This document shows positions 1 to 12,300 of a DNA stretch of 64,000 nucleotides, in pieces (positions within the stretch are counted from its first letter, which is position 1; each line of letters begins with the position of its first letter). Below the pieces are notes generated by a model. It saw only the letters and a program-made list of their open reading frames with translations, had not been told where the DNA came from and searched no databases. This DNA is from Eunapius fragilis. Lineage: Eukaryota > Porifera > Demospongiae > Spongillida > Spongillidae. The position numbers were made by a program, and so were the translations under genes. Location: positions 1,283,812 through 1,347,811 of the forward strand of contig OY811976.1 in NCBI GenBank assembly GCA_963681505.1. Direction: 5' to 3'.

Positions 1-1090
1 ATGCTACACAGCACAGGAGGGTGACGTGGTGGATCATGAGGGAGGAGGGTGACATGATGGACCATGAGGGAGGAGGGTGACATCATAGTCCACCATGTCA
101 CCCTCCTCCCTCATGGCCCACCATGTCACCCTCCTCCCTCATGGCCCACCATGTCACCCTCCTCCCTCATGGTCCACCATGTCACCCTCCTCCCTCATGG
201 TCCACCATGTCATCCTCCTCCCTCATAGTCCACCATGTCACCCTCCTCCCTCATGGCCCACCATGTCACCCTCCTCCCTCATGGCCCACCATGTCACCCT
301 CCTCCCTTACCCCTCCCTTATGATCCACCTTGTCACCCTCCTCCCTCACCCCTCCCACATGGTCTACCATGTCACCCTCCTCCTCACCTCTCCCTCATGG
401 TCCACCATGCCACCCTCTCCCTCATGGTCCACCATGTCACCCTCCTCCCTCATGGTCCACCATGTCACCCTCCTCCCTCATGGTCCATCATGTTACCCTC
501 CACCCTCATGGTCCACCATGTCACCCTCCTCCCTCATAGTCCACCATGTCACCCTCCTCCCTCATGGCCCACCATGTAAACCATCCTCCCTCAGGGTCCA
601 CCATGTCACCCTCCTCCCTTACTCCTCCCTTATGATCCACCTTGTCACCCTCCTCCCTCCCACATGGTCTATTATGTCACCCTCCTCCTCACCTCTCCCT
701 CATGGTCCACCATGCCACCCTCTCCCTCATGGTCCACCATGTCACCCTCCTCCCTCATGGTCCATCATGTCACCCTCTCCATCATAGTCCACCATGTCAC
801 CCTCCTCCCTCATGGCCCACCATGTAAACCCTCCTCCCTCATGGTCCACCATGTCACCCTCCTCCCTTACCCCTCCCTTATGATCCACCTTGTCACCCTC
901 CTCCCTCACCCCTCCCACATGGTCTACCATGTCACCCTCGTCCTCACCTCTCCCTCATGGTCCACCATGCCACCCTCTCCCTCATGGCCCACCAGGGAGA
1001 GGGTGACACAGATGGACCATGAGGAAGGAGGGTGACATGGTGGACCATGAGGGAAGAGGGCTATATGGTGGACTATGAGGGAGAGGGTGA
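1..1090. repeat. GC-rich minisatellite that switches strand
   Basis: A degenerate tandem array with a unit of about 28 bases built on CACCATGTCACCCTCCTCCC followed by a TCATGGTC-like segment. From about 95 to 990 the pyrimidine-rich strand is on top. From about 20 to 92 and from 995 to 1090 the units lie in the opposite orientation (GGAGGAGGGTGACATG on top). Long ORFs across it are open only because the unit lacks stops, so I do not call a gene. Confidence 0.9.
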
Positions 1091-1683
1091 GACAGACTTG
1101 TTTAGTTTGCAGCCATTGAAAAGGGGAATATTCTTTGTACATCAAGTAATTAAATTCATTATGTGTGGCCAATTATAAGTTTGTTTAGTGCACAATTAAT
1201 ACATTGGAAGGGTTTCTTTAAGACTAAAACACGAGCGCTTCGATGCGATGTAGTTTAGTAATGGCTTGGCGTTCCGTCTTGCGATTGGAAACACAACAAG
1301 CAAACAGATAGCCTTTCATTAAAATAAAATAAAAACCAAAAAAAAAGTGTGTATTTTTAAATGGTGGCAACTATTACGCTCGAAAAGCATTTTTTCCGTT
1401 GTGCTCAATTATGAAGTTCCTTTTTTTATTAAACAGCGTGATAGTCATGATGTTCTGTACGCACGAAAAAATAACCATCGCTACTGCTGTAACGCTCGCA
1501 AAGATAATTAGCATAGTTTACAAATGTGGTCAACTTTTTCACACCTAATAACTTACAAACAATTGATATTTAAAAGTTAGTATAATATATAAATATACGC
1601 AGGGTAATAGCCTGCACTCATCCACAAAAATGCTTCCAAAAATGATACTTATGTGTGTTGAATCGATATAGAATGACCCCATT
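1091..1683. other. AT-rich stretch without recognisable gene
   Basis: Intergenic or intronic DNA with A/T runs. I found no exon with good splice signals. It lies upstream of the first visible exon of the gene at 1867 and may be part of one of its introns. Confidence 0.5.
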
Positions 1684-1825
1684 GTACCATGTTTGGTGTT
1701 CCCTCCATTGTACCATGTTTGGTGTTCCCTCCATTGTACCATGTTTGGTGTTCCCTCCATTGTACCATGTTTGATATTCCCTTCATTGTACCATGTTTGG
1801 TGTTCCCTCCATTGTACCATGTTTG
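1684..1825. repeat. 26-bp minisatellite, about 5.5 copies
   Basis: Tandem copies of CCATTGTACCATGTTTGGTG followed by TTCCCT. The array ends about 40 bases before the splice acceptor at 1866, so it probably sits in the intron just upstream of that exon. Confidence 0.9.
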
Positions 1826-1866
1826 TAGTTGTGGTACCATGATAGTGATTTATTTATTTTCTATAG

Positions 1867-4800
1867 AGGAGTAATCATCTACAAGTGTTGTTGGAAGGAC
1901 TGCAGAAGGTGGCGGAAGAACAGTGAGTACCTTATAACTGTTGTGTATTGTGAACATTTATGCTAAATGTGTGTGGGAATGTACATGCACATATTGAAAA
2001 AACACCAAGTTCAATATGGTGTCCAAACTGGTTTTTTTTAAATGGTGATTTTCAACCTTCTAACAGTATTTGTAAAATCTGTAGTACAAACCAATAGTAT
2101 AACTCTTTCACCTCCCACCAAAATGCATATCGTATCTTGATTGCACTTCATGAGATCTTTGAGTGGTGTGAAACATGCAACTAGGCTATAAGTGGGAACC
2201 AAAATAAAACATGTGAAAGTTGAACTTATCAGTGAAGTGTATCATTATTCAACCATGTGTATCTCCTAAACCATTAAGGTTATTCAAGTAAAAAATGGTC
2301 AAATGTCTTCTCATATGAAGATGAGAAATTGCACCAAAATCTGAGAGGTGCTGTCCATTTGCTGGGTGAAAGGAAGGAGAATGACCCCAAGAGGACATGT
2401 AGCTTCTATGCGTATACAAGTTCAGCGTTACATAATGATGTAATTACATAAGAGTACCCAGACCCTTTCTGTGTGTGTGTGTGTGTGTATGTGTGTGTTT
2501 GTGTGTTGATTCAGTTTGTACCCTTTGTGTTATCAATCTTCCTATTATCATGTCAGTAATGTGCAATGCTCTTGTCACCATCATCCGTGTATTTGCCATA
2601 TGTTGCATGGACATTGTGTATGAGTTGTTGTTATGGTGTATGTGTCATAATCTCTGCCCCCATACATGCATGTGCTCCTTATATTACTGAATGCCTCACC
2701 AGGATGTCTTTCACGAAGCATTCAAGAAACCAATGCAGGAAAAGAGCAGCAGCTACCTCAAGTGCATGTTCCTGTAAGTTGAATGGTGTGACAATTAGTT
2801 GGGTGTCTATGGGTTGCGCTTCGTTGTACTTCTGCAATTTTGCAAACGTGTAAACACGACGTGCATGACTATTGCCCTGACGTTTATAGATTATCCGGAA
2901 CTGGGAATGACACCCTAAATGTCAGCAGATGCAAATTCTCTGTTTCAGGCATTTTGTACTAGAAAGGAACATTTTTGATTTTGATTTTTCAAGAGCAAGA
3001 GAGGCTAATGACTCTTTAGAAAATTAGTTTCTCAGTAAGCAAAAAAATCTTACTTGTAACATACTTCGTAGTGCATTCGAACAAGTAAGAACATGTTTTT
3101 CAGTGTTAAAAACACGCATAATTCCCATCCATTGAATCATTCCCACCAGTGAGTGTGGTATAACATTGGAATGAAACCGTTCCCAGTCCATGTGGATACT
3201 ATCTATAACTACATGTTGGGCAGTAATTCTGGTTGTTGGCGTTGATGTGGAATAAAGATAATGAATTGACACAGCAGGTTAAATCTTCATACAGTTTCAG
3301 CTCTGGCCTCATGTAATAAAATTAATAAGGTGTAGAGTATTATAGCTCATACTATTTAATCTTTATCTGTTCCAATTGTGTTTAGCCCAATGCAAAAGTA
3401 GCAAAAACAGTCGTTACAGCAAAATTCATAACTTTCTTATCTTTTATAATTATATGTAACTGAGTAGAAAGTACACACACTGCAAGAGAATACACATATA
3501 CACACACGAGATTCTAACTTACATGTACTTAAGTTTAAGCTTATTTAATGATCTTGGAATGCTCTGCCAAGGATTGCCCTGAAATTTGCCCTTTGTAATG
3601 CCTGCAGCATTATTCTATAGTGCATCAGCAATACCAGAAATGGAATATTTTATTGTGCGTGTACTTTGAATCTTACATCCCAAGGAGGGGAAGGGATACA
3701 TTGCTTCCCATCTCACCACCTCGTCTTATGGCTCTTCAGTAGCACACAGCTGGCTAGCTATATGAATTGAAACAATTTATGCTTTGTTATATTCCTGCTT
3801 TTTGTTACAGATGGGCATACAAACAGAGCAAAGCTTCCATGGGTGTGAAACCGAACCTTCACCAGATGGTTCACCAACTATTCCAACTGAAGTACCTCTC
3901 CCTGAAGATATGTGTGACAGCATAACGTCACAGCAGCCAAGCAATCAAAAACTAAGGTGAAAATTATTATACAGGGTGTCCATGAAAGAATATGACACTT
4001 TTAAATGAATATAATATGATTGTCAATCTAAATGAATTTATAAATGTATAATAACCATGTTTTTATTCAAATACGAACCACATTAGATTATCTTTAAAAA
4101 TTCAAAAGATAAAATCAAATAGCTTGCAATTAATTAATTTGGCGCAATGGTGAACGACTAACAACAGATCAAACTTGAAAATGCTAAATGATCACTGCAA
4201 TTTGAGTTTTAATGGCCTCATCGTTACATAATTTATTACTAAATCAAATTACTTCTTTTAATAATGGACAGATTATTGAAATTAGTTATCCATTACAGCT
4301 TCAACCTTAATAAATTTTGGTGTTAAATGTTAATAACTCACTATTGAAGTCAGCAACTTGAAATCAGTGCTATTGCACTGCATATTTAGATCTTGAGTTA
4401 CTTTTTAAAATCAATTATCTCTAATCATATTCTTGAATAACTTAGTTAATAGAGGGCTTTGATTTTAAGGGTTTTGGCACAATTACTTAATCGCTTAAAG
4501 GATTTTTATTATTTGGTTAACAACTTCAACATAAGCTAAAGAAATCAAGCTGTTAATAAATATCATTTCTGTGATTTTAAAGTGTTGCGTTCTTTCGTGG
4601 ACACCCTGTATATGAGCTGCAGTACATTAATGAATGCAATGCTTTTGAAAGGAATAACTTTTGGTATTTTCCCTCAGATATGTCATAAGTTAATTTTGAA
4701 AATGGTGTTCAGATATCAATTATTAGATTTGAAAATTGCTCCACTATCTGTTATAAGAAGTTCTTGTTCCCTTTCCAGCTAGCATAGCCCACCCCCCACA

Positions 4801-4953
4801 TAGTCGTGTGATAAAGTTCGTAGAGTTTAATTAGCTTGATTTATAATTCTTAATGTATATATGTGTGTGTGTGTTTACTGTTATACCTTTATTTTTAGCT
4901 CTGAGCAATACAACGTCCCCCCTGGACAATGCAACCGAGGTGCCACGCATTAA
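1867..4953 (+). CDS. 3' exons of an unrecognised gene, possibly a membrane-protein tail
   Basis: I see four exons of a gene that begins outside the window or in unresolved exons upstream: 1867-1922, 2703-2773, 3811-3956 and 4899-4953. All junctions are GT-AG and the phases fit (1, 0, 2). The encoded tail starts GVIIYKCCWKDCRRWRKN, which looks like the basic, cysteine-rich edge of a membrane segment. It continues as a hydrophilic Ser/Pro/Glu-rich tail and ends GQCNRGATH. If the 3956 donor is not used, translation stops two codons into the intron with ...SNQKLR. The last intron contains a complete mariner-type miniature element (3970-4610). The final exon has a second copy at 7147-7201, so alternative ends are possible. 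I do not recognise the family. The exon chain is fairly convincing; function is unknown. Confidence 0.5.
2472..2510. repeat. GT microsatellite
   Basis: An imperfect (GT)n run in the intron between the exons at 1867-1922 and 2703-2773. Confidence 0.85.
3970..4610. mobile_element. Tc1/mariner-type miniature element with ~32-bp inverted ends
   Basis: The left end reads TACAGGGTGTCCATGAAAGA and the right end is its imperfect reverse complement ending TTTCGTGGACACCCTGTA. The ends match over about 32 bases and are flanked by TA, the expected target duplication for this superfamily. The interior of about 580 bases is AT-rich and non-coding. The element lies inside the last intron of the gene at 1867-4953. 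Its right half was carried along in the duplication at 6541. Confidence 0.8.
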
Positions 4954-5125
4954 GAACCCTGATCTACTTTTGTGTGAATAAGGGAGCAAACAACTAACTT
5001 AAACTTTTCTACTTCTCTTCAGTTGTAATTTCTGTTTCTTTAAAGCACTTCTTTGACTTTTAAAATTTAGTTACAGTGTTTATTTTTCAGGTGAGGGTTA
5101 GGTCAAAGGTTCATCATGTTCTTGT
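4412..5125 (+). repeat. Direct segmental duplication, copy 1
   Basis: This stretch recurs in the same orientation at 6541-7365 with few base changes. It covers the right half of the mariner-type element, the intron 3' end, the terminal exon (4899-4953) and about 170 bases downstream. Copy 2 lacks roughly 140 bases present here (about 4602-4738) and has gained a 254-bp insertion. Confidence 0.85.
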
Positions 5126-6540
5126 TTTGCATGAATCTAATTAAGTTCGCCGGGTTTGACTTGGTGACATGAGAATTGGTGTGGACGTAGACAACTGAAT
5201 AGAACAGTTAAGATTCCCTAAAGTCTATAGATGGTTTCTAACTCTTTTGGTTACTTCACCAAAACAAGTCGATCAAGCGTTGCCAATGCAAAGTGATATT
5301 TTTGTATGAATTGCCGTGGCAACATGCAGCATGTTCAAGCGGCGAAGCATGCCTTGCTAAAACGCTGGATGTTTGAAGAATACCGTAGTGCTGGTTTGAA
5401 GAGAACAAGTCCTATGGCTTTAAAGTTACACAGCTTCAAACACAAAAAATACCTTACGTGCCATATGGATTGTTGTGCCACTATGGTAGATAGTTGTGGC
5501 TTCAAAATTAGTTTTACGAAAAGAGCTAAGGCCAATAGGTGCCGTAGGGGGGGGGGGGGGGGGGGGGGGGGGGTTTGAAGCTTTCTGTACTTATAGAAGC
5601 GTACTTACAGCCCTGCATATCTGACAATTTAATTAGGACATGTATCGGCGAGGACGATTGTCAAAACACAGAAGTACGAACAACAAAGGCGCCATGAATG
5701 CAGTGAACTTACTGTCTCAATTGGGATAGACATTTGGAAGGATGCCAGGAGGGCCCATCTGTGGCAGCAACTGAATGAAGTACCGACACTCCTATGTAAT
5801 GAATACTCTTAAAATGTACGTGACGTCATATTACGTCAATGCCACTGCGTTTCCAATCCCGTTCCGTAAGGTCTTCAATCTATGGATGGATGCTGAGCGC
5901 AATAGCAGACAGTTTTGTTGCATCATACATTATCAATGCTTCGCATAATAATGTATGCTAAGAATGATTGTTGTACAATTAGGGAATGCCTTCAGGAATA
6001 AGTACAAAATAGCACTCACAAAAACAAAGACAGAAAGCAGTCTTAGCACGAAAGGAACCTTTTTAGTCGGACAAGTATGGGAGCTCAGCTACTCTTTGAT
6101 CCCGGTCGTTCTGGACAATACTGGTCCGGTGACACAAAATGCAGCCATTAGTGCGCATGCGCAATATAATGTATAATAAATCAGCAGGACGCGGTACTGC
6201 ACCAAATGCAAACCACCAGCCCTAGAAGCTTGGCTTTGGCACAAAAACTATGTTAAAGTGTAAGGCTACATACAAGCATCATTCTATATCTGGTAATGAT
6301 GCATCAAAAAAAGTGCCGTTTTTTGGGTAATACTTCTGACCGATTAACTTCAGAAGAATGCAGGTCTTCAACCCTAAACTTGTAGTGAGAGAAAAAGATG
6401 CATACCTTCATCCAACTGATTTATAAACACTTAGCAACGAACAAAAATGATTCAAGTTTCATCTCCGACACATTTTAGTTTTTGCAAATTCCAAAAAATC
6501 GGCTACAAAAGTACCCGTTTCTCATGGAACGGGTGTTAAA
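5126..6540. other. Spacer between the duplicated segments, with poly-G tract
   Basis: No gene is supported. A run of about 24 G lies at 5549-5573. Short ORFs at 5306 and 5955 have no splice context or family resemblance. Confidence 0.5.
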
Positions 6541-6698
6541 ATCTAATCATATTCTTGAATAACTTAGTTAATAGAGGGCTTTGATTTTAACGGTTTTGGT
6601 ACAATTACTTGCTTAAAGGATTTTTATTATTTGGTTAACAACTTCAACATAAGCTAAAGAAATCAAGCTGTTAATAAATATCATTTCTGTGATTTTAA

Positions 6699-6952
6699 CC
6701 TCCAGTTTGCGGCGAAATTACCGTGTACGGTAACGCTATTTATTGCCGTGCACGGTAACAAGCAATTAGGACATAGAAAAACAGTGGAAGATTATAATTG
6801 CGCTAGTTTGTCACATTAAAAAGAGTTCACCGAACAAATGGGATTAGCGCTAGATTAATTTTAGGAATAATTATGACTCCTGAAAGACCGTCATTTTAAA
6901 TTGCCGTGTACGGTAATAAATTACCGTGCACGGCAACGTAACAACGCGGAGG
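6699..6952. mobile_element. 254-bp TTAA-target miniature element (piggyBac-like MITE)
   Basis: The insertion starts CCTCC and ends GGAGG, and is flanked on both sides by TTAA (6695-6698 and 6953-6956). The matching empty site with a single TTAA is in copy 1 of the duplication at 4577-4580, so the boundaries are exact. Near both ends are near-palindromes of the form TTACCGTGTACGGTAA, four in total (about 6719, 6742, 6900 and 6921). There is no coding sequence. Assignment to piggyBac rests on the TTAA duplication only. Confidence 0.85.
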
Positions 6953-7146
6953 TTAAAGTGTTGTGTTCATTCGTGGACATGCACTATCTGTACAAGAAGT
7001 TTAATAACCACTTGTTCCCTTTCCAGCTAGCATAGCCCACCCCCCACATAGTCATGTGATTAAGTTTGTAGAGTTTAATTAGCTTGATTTATATTTCTTA
7101 ATGTAAATATGTGTGTGTGTGTTTACTGTTATACCTTTATTTTTAG

Positions 7147-7201
7147 CTCTGAGCAATACAATGTCCCCCCTGGACAATGCAACCGAGGTGCCACGCATTA
7201 A
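7147..7201 (+). other. Duplicated terminal exon (second copy)
   Basis: Copy of exon 4899-4953 with an intact TTTTTAG acceptor, open reading frame and TAA stop. The one base difference inside the exon (AAC to AAT) is silent in the frame predicted from the upstream exon. It could act as an alternative last exon or be a passive duplicate. Confidence 0.5.
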
Positions 7202-7365
7202 GAACCCTGATCTACTTTTGTGTGAATGAGGGAGCAAACAACTAACTTAAACTTTTCTACTTCTCTTCAGTTGTAATTTCTGTTTCTTTAAAGCACTTCT
7301 TTGACTTTTTAAATTTAGTTAGGGTTTATTTTTCAGGTGAGGGTTAGGTCAAAGGTTCGTCATGC

Positions 7366-9333
7366 TAGAAGGAAGGTAGCGCATCGAAAAATTAATGATC
7401 CATCACTTGATCTGCATCCAAAGCATTAGTATGCTTAGGAGCAGTATGAATCAGGTTGCATGGTGCATGATACTACATGTTCACCAAGATGACAATGTAG
7501 CTAACGAATGTGTGAGCCATAATGCCAGCCATCACAGTATGTTTTGGAGCTTTTATGTGACTGAAGCAATAAAGCCGTCATATCGCGCCTGCGGATCGGT
7601 CTCTTGGTTCCTGTTCCACTAGAGCTTGGTTCATCAGCGAAAGGGTTCATTTGGGATGCCACGCTGCAATGGTTCTGAAAAGAACCCGTGGCGTTCGAAA
7701 CGAAAAACTCGCCGTACATAGCTACGCACACCCACACTGACGTCACGCGTGTATCGTATACATTTACTGAAGAATACAAACATTGAATGCAATTCTTTAA
7801 AAATTTCACTTTTCTGCTTTTGTTGCATTTTTTATCAATGTTAGCAAGTGTCCAATAAATTATAAATATATATATGGCTACTTTAGGGACCTCTGAGTAG
7901 TGTGACATAATTTTCATCTCTTAAGTCGAATTTAATCGGCCATAGTGATGCTAAGCAGCGGTCATATCAAAATCCTTATAAAAACAAACCTATCTTCAAA
8001 ACGAATTGGACTTAAGAGTTGAAGCATTCCATATATATAGCTCCTATAATAAGTTATCTATGCATCAAAAAATGAGCTTTTAAGTCGAACTATTTGTTGA
8101 GTTGTAAGCCAAAAACCTAATCCTGATGATGCATTAATGTTTTGACCCTGAAAGTTCTGTCTCAAATTGGAATTCTGATATTTTTAGTGAAGATAACTCA
8201 AAAGGTATGATTTAAGATAACAACTATGATGTTTTTTCAGATCCTAGTGTAAAGTAGTACCATTTGATGTATTGGTTCAATGATGTTCAGTAACTGGCGC
8301 ATCGTACAAGGACCGCGCGGCGCTAGGACTCATCTTTACAAAATTTCGTAAAAGGATAGATGGATGAAGTATCTAGAGGGGAGAATGCTTACCTTGGAGG
8401 GGACACAGCGTTTAAGAGTCGAAAATCGTGGGTAGAAAATTGTATTCGATTTGAGCAACACTTACGAAATACGATACGTGTTTTAAAGCTTAAACACTAG
8501 TCTGGCCTATTGCTGACGCCATGATAAGCCATAATCAAGCTGAGTGAAACTACCAGATCGTTTTTACCAAATGGTATCAACAGAAAAGTTTAAAATTGCG
8601 AACAGAAATTTTTTCATTTCACGTCTGGGATTTTAGGGTCTAAAATCATAGATTCCCCAGTGCCTATCAAATGTGTACGGTCTGGGCACTACACAGTGGA
8701 AATTAACTATGGTGCATCATTGACTTCTTCCACATTGAATTGTTACGCTGCCGTACGCGATAATTTGTGTACAGCAATATTAATTTTTAAAAACCAATGA
8801 CATAAACACTTCAAGTTAATCTGCTGGTGGGAATCGCTAATAACTTTAATTTATTTAGTCGCGTATCGTTACCACTGCAATCAATTGCACGGTATAGTAA
8901 TTTTGAGGTAAGTAAAGTTTTATAGCCTGCTTATATCCCATGGATGTACTTATTTAAAACTGAACATATTCACTGATGCTGGTGTGCTTCTTTCAAGGGG
9001 AAAAAAGACCTCGTGAATCATTTTTTGATGTCATAAAAATCATGATTTTAAATCGCCCCACATCGCATGTAGTACTCTTAGGCAAGTGTGCTCAATTAAT
9101 CATGTAAATTCGATGAGTTTTTCCCTGTGATTTCGACTGACCTGTATTGCTGGATTAGAGTTGGGTTCATCCAATCATCTGTTGAGCAAGCGCGCAGGAA
9201 ATGCTGATGCAACATTGCGCATATCATGTCACGTGAAAGCTAATGCCAAAAAAACCTTACAAGTTCAAACCACCGGGTACTTAAGCCATAGCATAGAGAT
9301 GTCAGTTGCCCTCCAAGCGCCCACATATGTGCA
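7366..9333. other. Gene-poor spacer upstream of RTK1
   Basis: AT-rich sequence without convincing exons. The ORF at 7501-7917 on the minus strand has no recognisable family features. The last few hundred bases should hold the RTK1 promoter and 5' UTR, but I see no clear TATA element. Confidence 0.45.
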
Positions 9334-12300
9334 ATGTTCTTCGGTCTTCTATCTGTCATAGTGCTACTATCTGCAGGTAGGGCTATTTACCGGCATGCAT
9401 ATATGGTTTGACATGTATATATGTACGCTTTCATCCCTCCGGCTTGCGTGTTTCATCATGCGTTTGGCGGCAGCTGCAGGGCGCGTAAGTTGCATGGGTC
9501 CGCCCAAACCAGGACCACCACCTCCACCCCCGGCACCTCCACCCCCTTCACCTCCACCTCCAGCTCAGTCTGCCGTGAGCAATCTTAAGACGTCAACGGG
9601 CTCACCTTGGAGCGCCATTTCGGTCATCCCCCTGCTGTCGCCCTCATCATGGCGCTCCACAGTCGCGTCTCGTCCCTCCTCGTCCCCACCAACCGCGCCG
9701 ACTACAAGCCTCGCTGTAACATCCACATTAGGGTCATCACCACCAGATCTTACATCGTACAGCCCTCAATCAACATTGGGAGACCTACAAACCCTAACGC
9801 CGCCAGGATCTGACCTCGTCAGTACCTCGCTGGAACTTTCAGGTCGCTATGCAACGACACCTGCGATGATTTTCCCGACGTCTACTGATGCTGCAGCCAT
9901 TAATTTAATGCCGCGTACCAGAGACCTTGCAGAAGACCTGCATACGGCCATCACGAGCGCAGAGTCAGCATCACCCACTGTGTACCTAGTGCCGCCGGCA
10001 GATCATGACAGAGGGATCACGTGGATACTTGTTGGGAGCATAGCGGGACTACTGGTAACGCTTGCTGTCCTTACCGCTGTCGTGGTAGCGGTGTCTTTGG
10101 TCTGCCGCCACAGAGAGAAAGTATCATTGCTGAAGAAGGTGGTTGTCAATAATCCAAATTATTATGTACCAGGTATGCCAAGTGTGTGTATGTTATGCCG
10201 GGGGATGGGTAATTCATGACCAGGCCTTGAACTCTCCCCAGTATATGCATGCATGGCCGCGGCATGCATAGGATTGGAGGTTGAAAATATTATTCACATT
10301 TTCTTTATATTGTATTTCGTTCAATGATCATGGCTGTACTGCACAGATGTCTCTCCAGCCTCGGGCAAAGGTTGCTGTGATGAATACGACAGTGTCGATG
10401 ACCTGGGTTTCACGCAAGCGGATACATCCTCGTACCCTGTCAACGACTACGATACTACTAGCCCAGTTGAACAGAAGGAATTTTTGGCAAAGAGACCAGA
10501 GTATTACGAAATTACCACATCTCAAACGGAGACGTATGAAAATTGTAGTGAACTTGGAGCCCATAAAGGAACATCTCTTAAGGTAATTCCCCTCCCGCTC
10601 CTCTCCTCTCCCCTCCTCTCTCCTCTCCTCCCTCTCCTCCCCTCTCCTCTCTCTCACGCCATGACATTGACCTAACGTGACACTGATACCATAGGAAAGC
10701 ACTCCTGAAAGCTCAGTGTTTGGAATGAAGCACACCGACCCAGCAGCCGCTAGCATTGTGGCAAGTGGCTCACTAATCTTTTTCCACTTGCTTTAAAGCC
10801 ACTCTTCTTTCAATGCATTAGTCGCGTGATTCAAATGACAGACTATTTTTTGAAGAGAGTGACGTGTACTGGAGACCAGCAGGCCAGTTTGAAGAGCTAT
10901 ACAAACAGCTCTCGAGGATGAAGTATAGGGAGATACCAACATCCAACATCAGGTGACCAAGCATTCATCATATAATTGTTGTGGGTATGTGCATGTGTGG
11001 GTGTACTAATGACCCCTGTGGATGAATGGCTCCAAGTAGCCAAGTTCCCAGACTGTCCATGTATGCACATCACAAACACACCCATTGATGGGAGCGTTCT
11101 TTGTGTTGGGAACAGGATATTGGCACAGATAGGCTCGGGGGAGTTTGGCATGGTCATGAAGGGGGTGTGGAGCTCCCCGGCAGGTGAGAGGGAGGTGGCC
11201 GTGAAGATGCTGCCCCCTGATGCCACAGAGAAGGACCAGATAAGGTTTCTGCAGGAAGCTGCTGTCAACGGGCAGTTCAACTTCCATCCCAACATCGTCC
11301 ATCTGTTTGGAGTGGTGACTGTGGAGAAACCAGTAAATACATGAAGGGAGTGTGTGTATATTGTGACATGAGCAACTTAACGCACACTACCAGCTGATGA
11401 TGGTACTGGAGCTGTTGACCAATGGGGACCTCAGAAACTATCTTATAAAACAAAGGACACTGTAAGCCAGTAAAAATAATAAATTAAAATGATTAACCCT
11501 TTCTATGTTTAACCGTCTGGATGAATTTTGGATGCTAATCTGACACTCTATTTATGATGTCAGCCTTGGTAAGACCACACCTACTGACTGGCCCTACACA
11601 CTGCTTGGGTTCTGCAGACATGTCGCATCAGGCATGCATTACCTCTCCAGGAAAGGCTTTGTGCACAGAGATTTAGCAGCAAGAAACATTTTGCTCTCTG
11701 ACGAGAGAATTTGTAAGGTACATGTAACTGGCTTCTATAATATATTAAGATTTAATAACTCTTCATTACTGAAATTAAACAGATAGCCGACTTTGGAATG
11801 TCCAGGGATTTGGATGACGACACTTATTACATCTCTCAAGGTGGGAAGATCCCTGTGAAGTGGACAGCACCAGAGGTGAGTGGGACATGGCCACACCCAC
11901 ATTGTGTTATCCCCTCCTCCCTGGTGATCGGGGCAACCATATCATCCCCCCCCCTCCCCCCCCCACAGGCCATCCACTTTAAGAAGTACTCCGCCCTCAG
12001 TGATGTCTGGTCTTATGGGGCTTTACTGTATGAGATATGGAGTTTTGGACAGAAACCATTTGAAAGCTACACAAACCTTGAAGTTAGCCACACCCCTTCC
12101 TGTACTGTGGCCCCTCCTCTTTATGCATACATTCCATACCACTGAAGGTGATAAAGATGATTGATGAAGGTGTCCGTCTGGGCCCTCCCCCTGGGTGTCC
12201 CAGGGCACTCTACCTCCTGATGATGCAATGTTGGTAAGTGTTTACAAGTCTTTGGGCCATGAGATCTTGTGTGATGTCATTGGCCCAAGAGATCTTTGTG

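Larger units (their letters stand above)
6541..7365 (+). repeat. Direct segmental duplication, copy 2
   Basis: Second copy of 4412-5125, with a deletion of about 140 bases near 6980 and the TTAA-flanked insertion at 6699-6952. The acceptor and terminal exon are preserved. Confidence 0.85.

Noticed and set aside
95..1035. ORFs rich in MSPSSLMVHH
   Set aside because: Low-complexity translation of the strand-switching minisatellite; all three frames are equally open.
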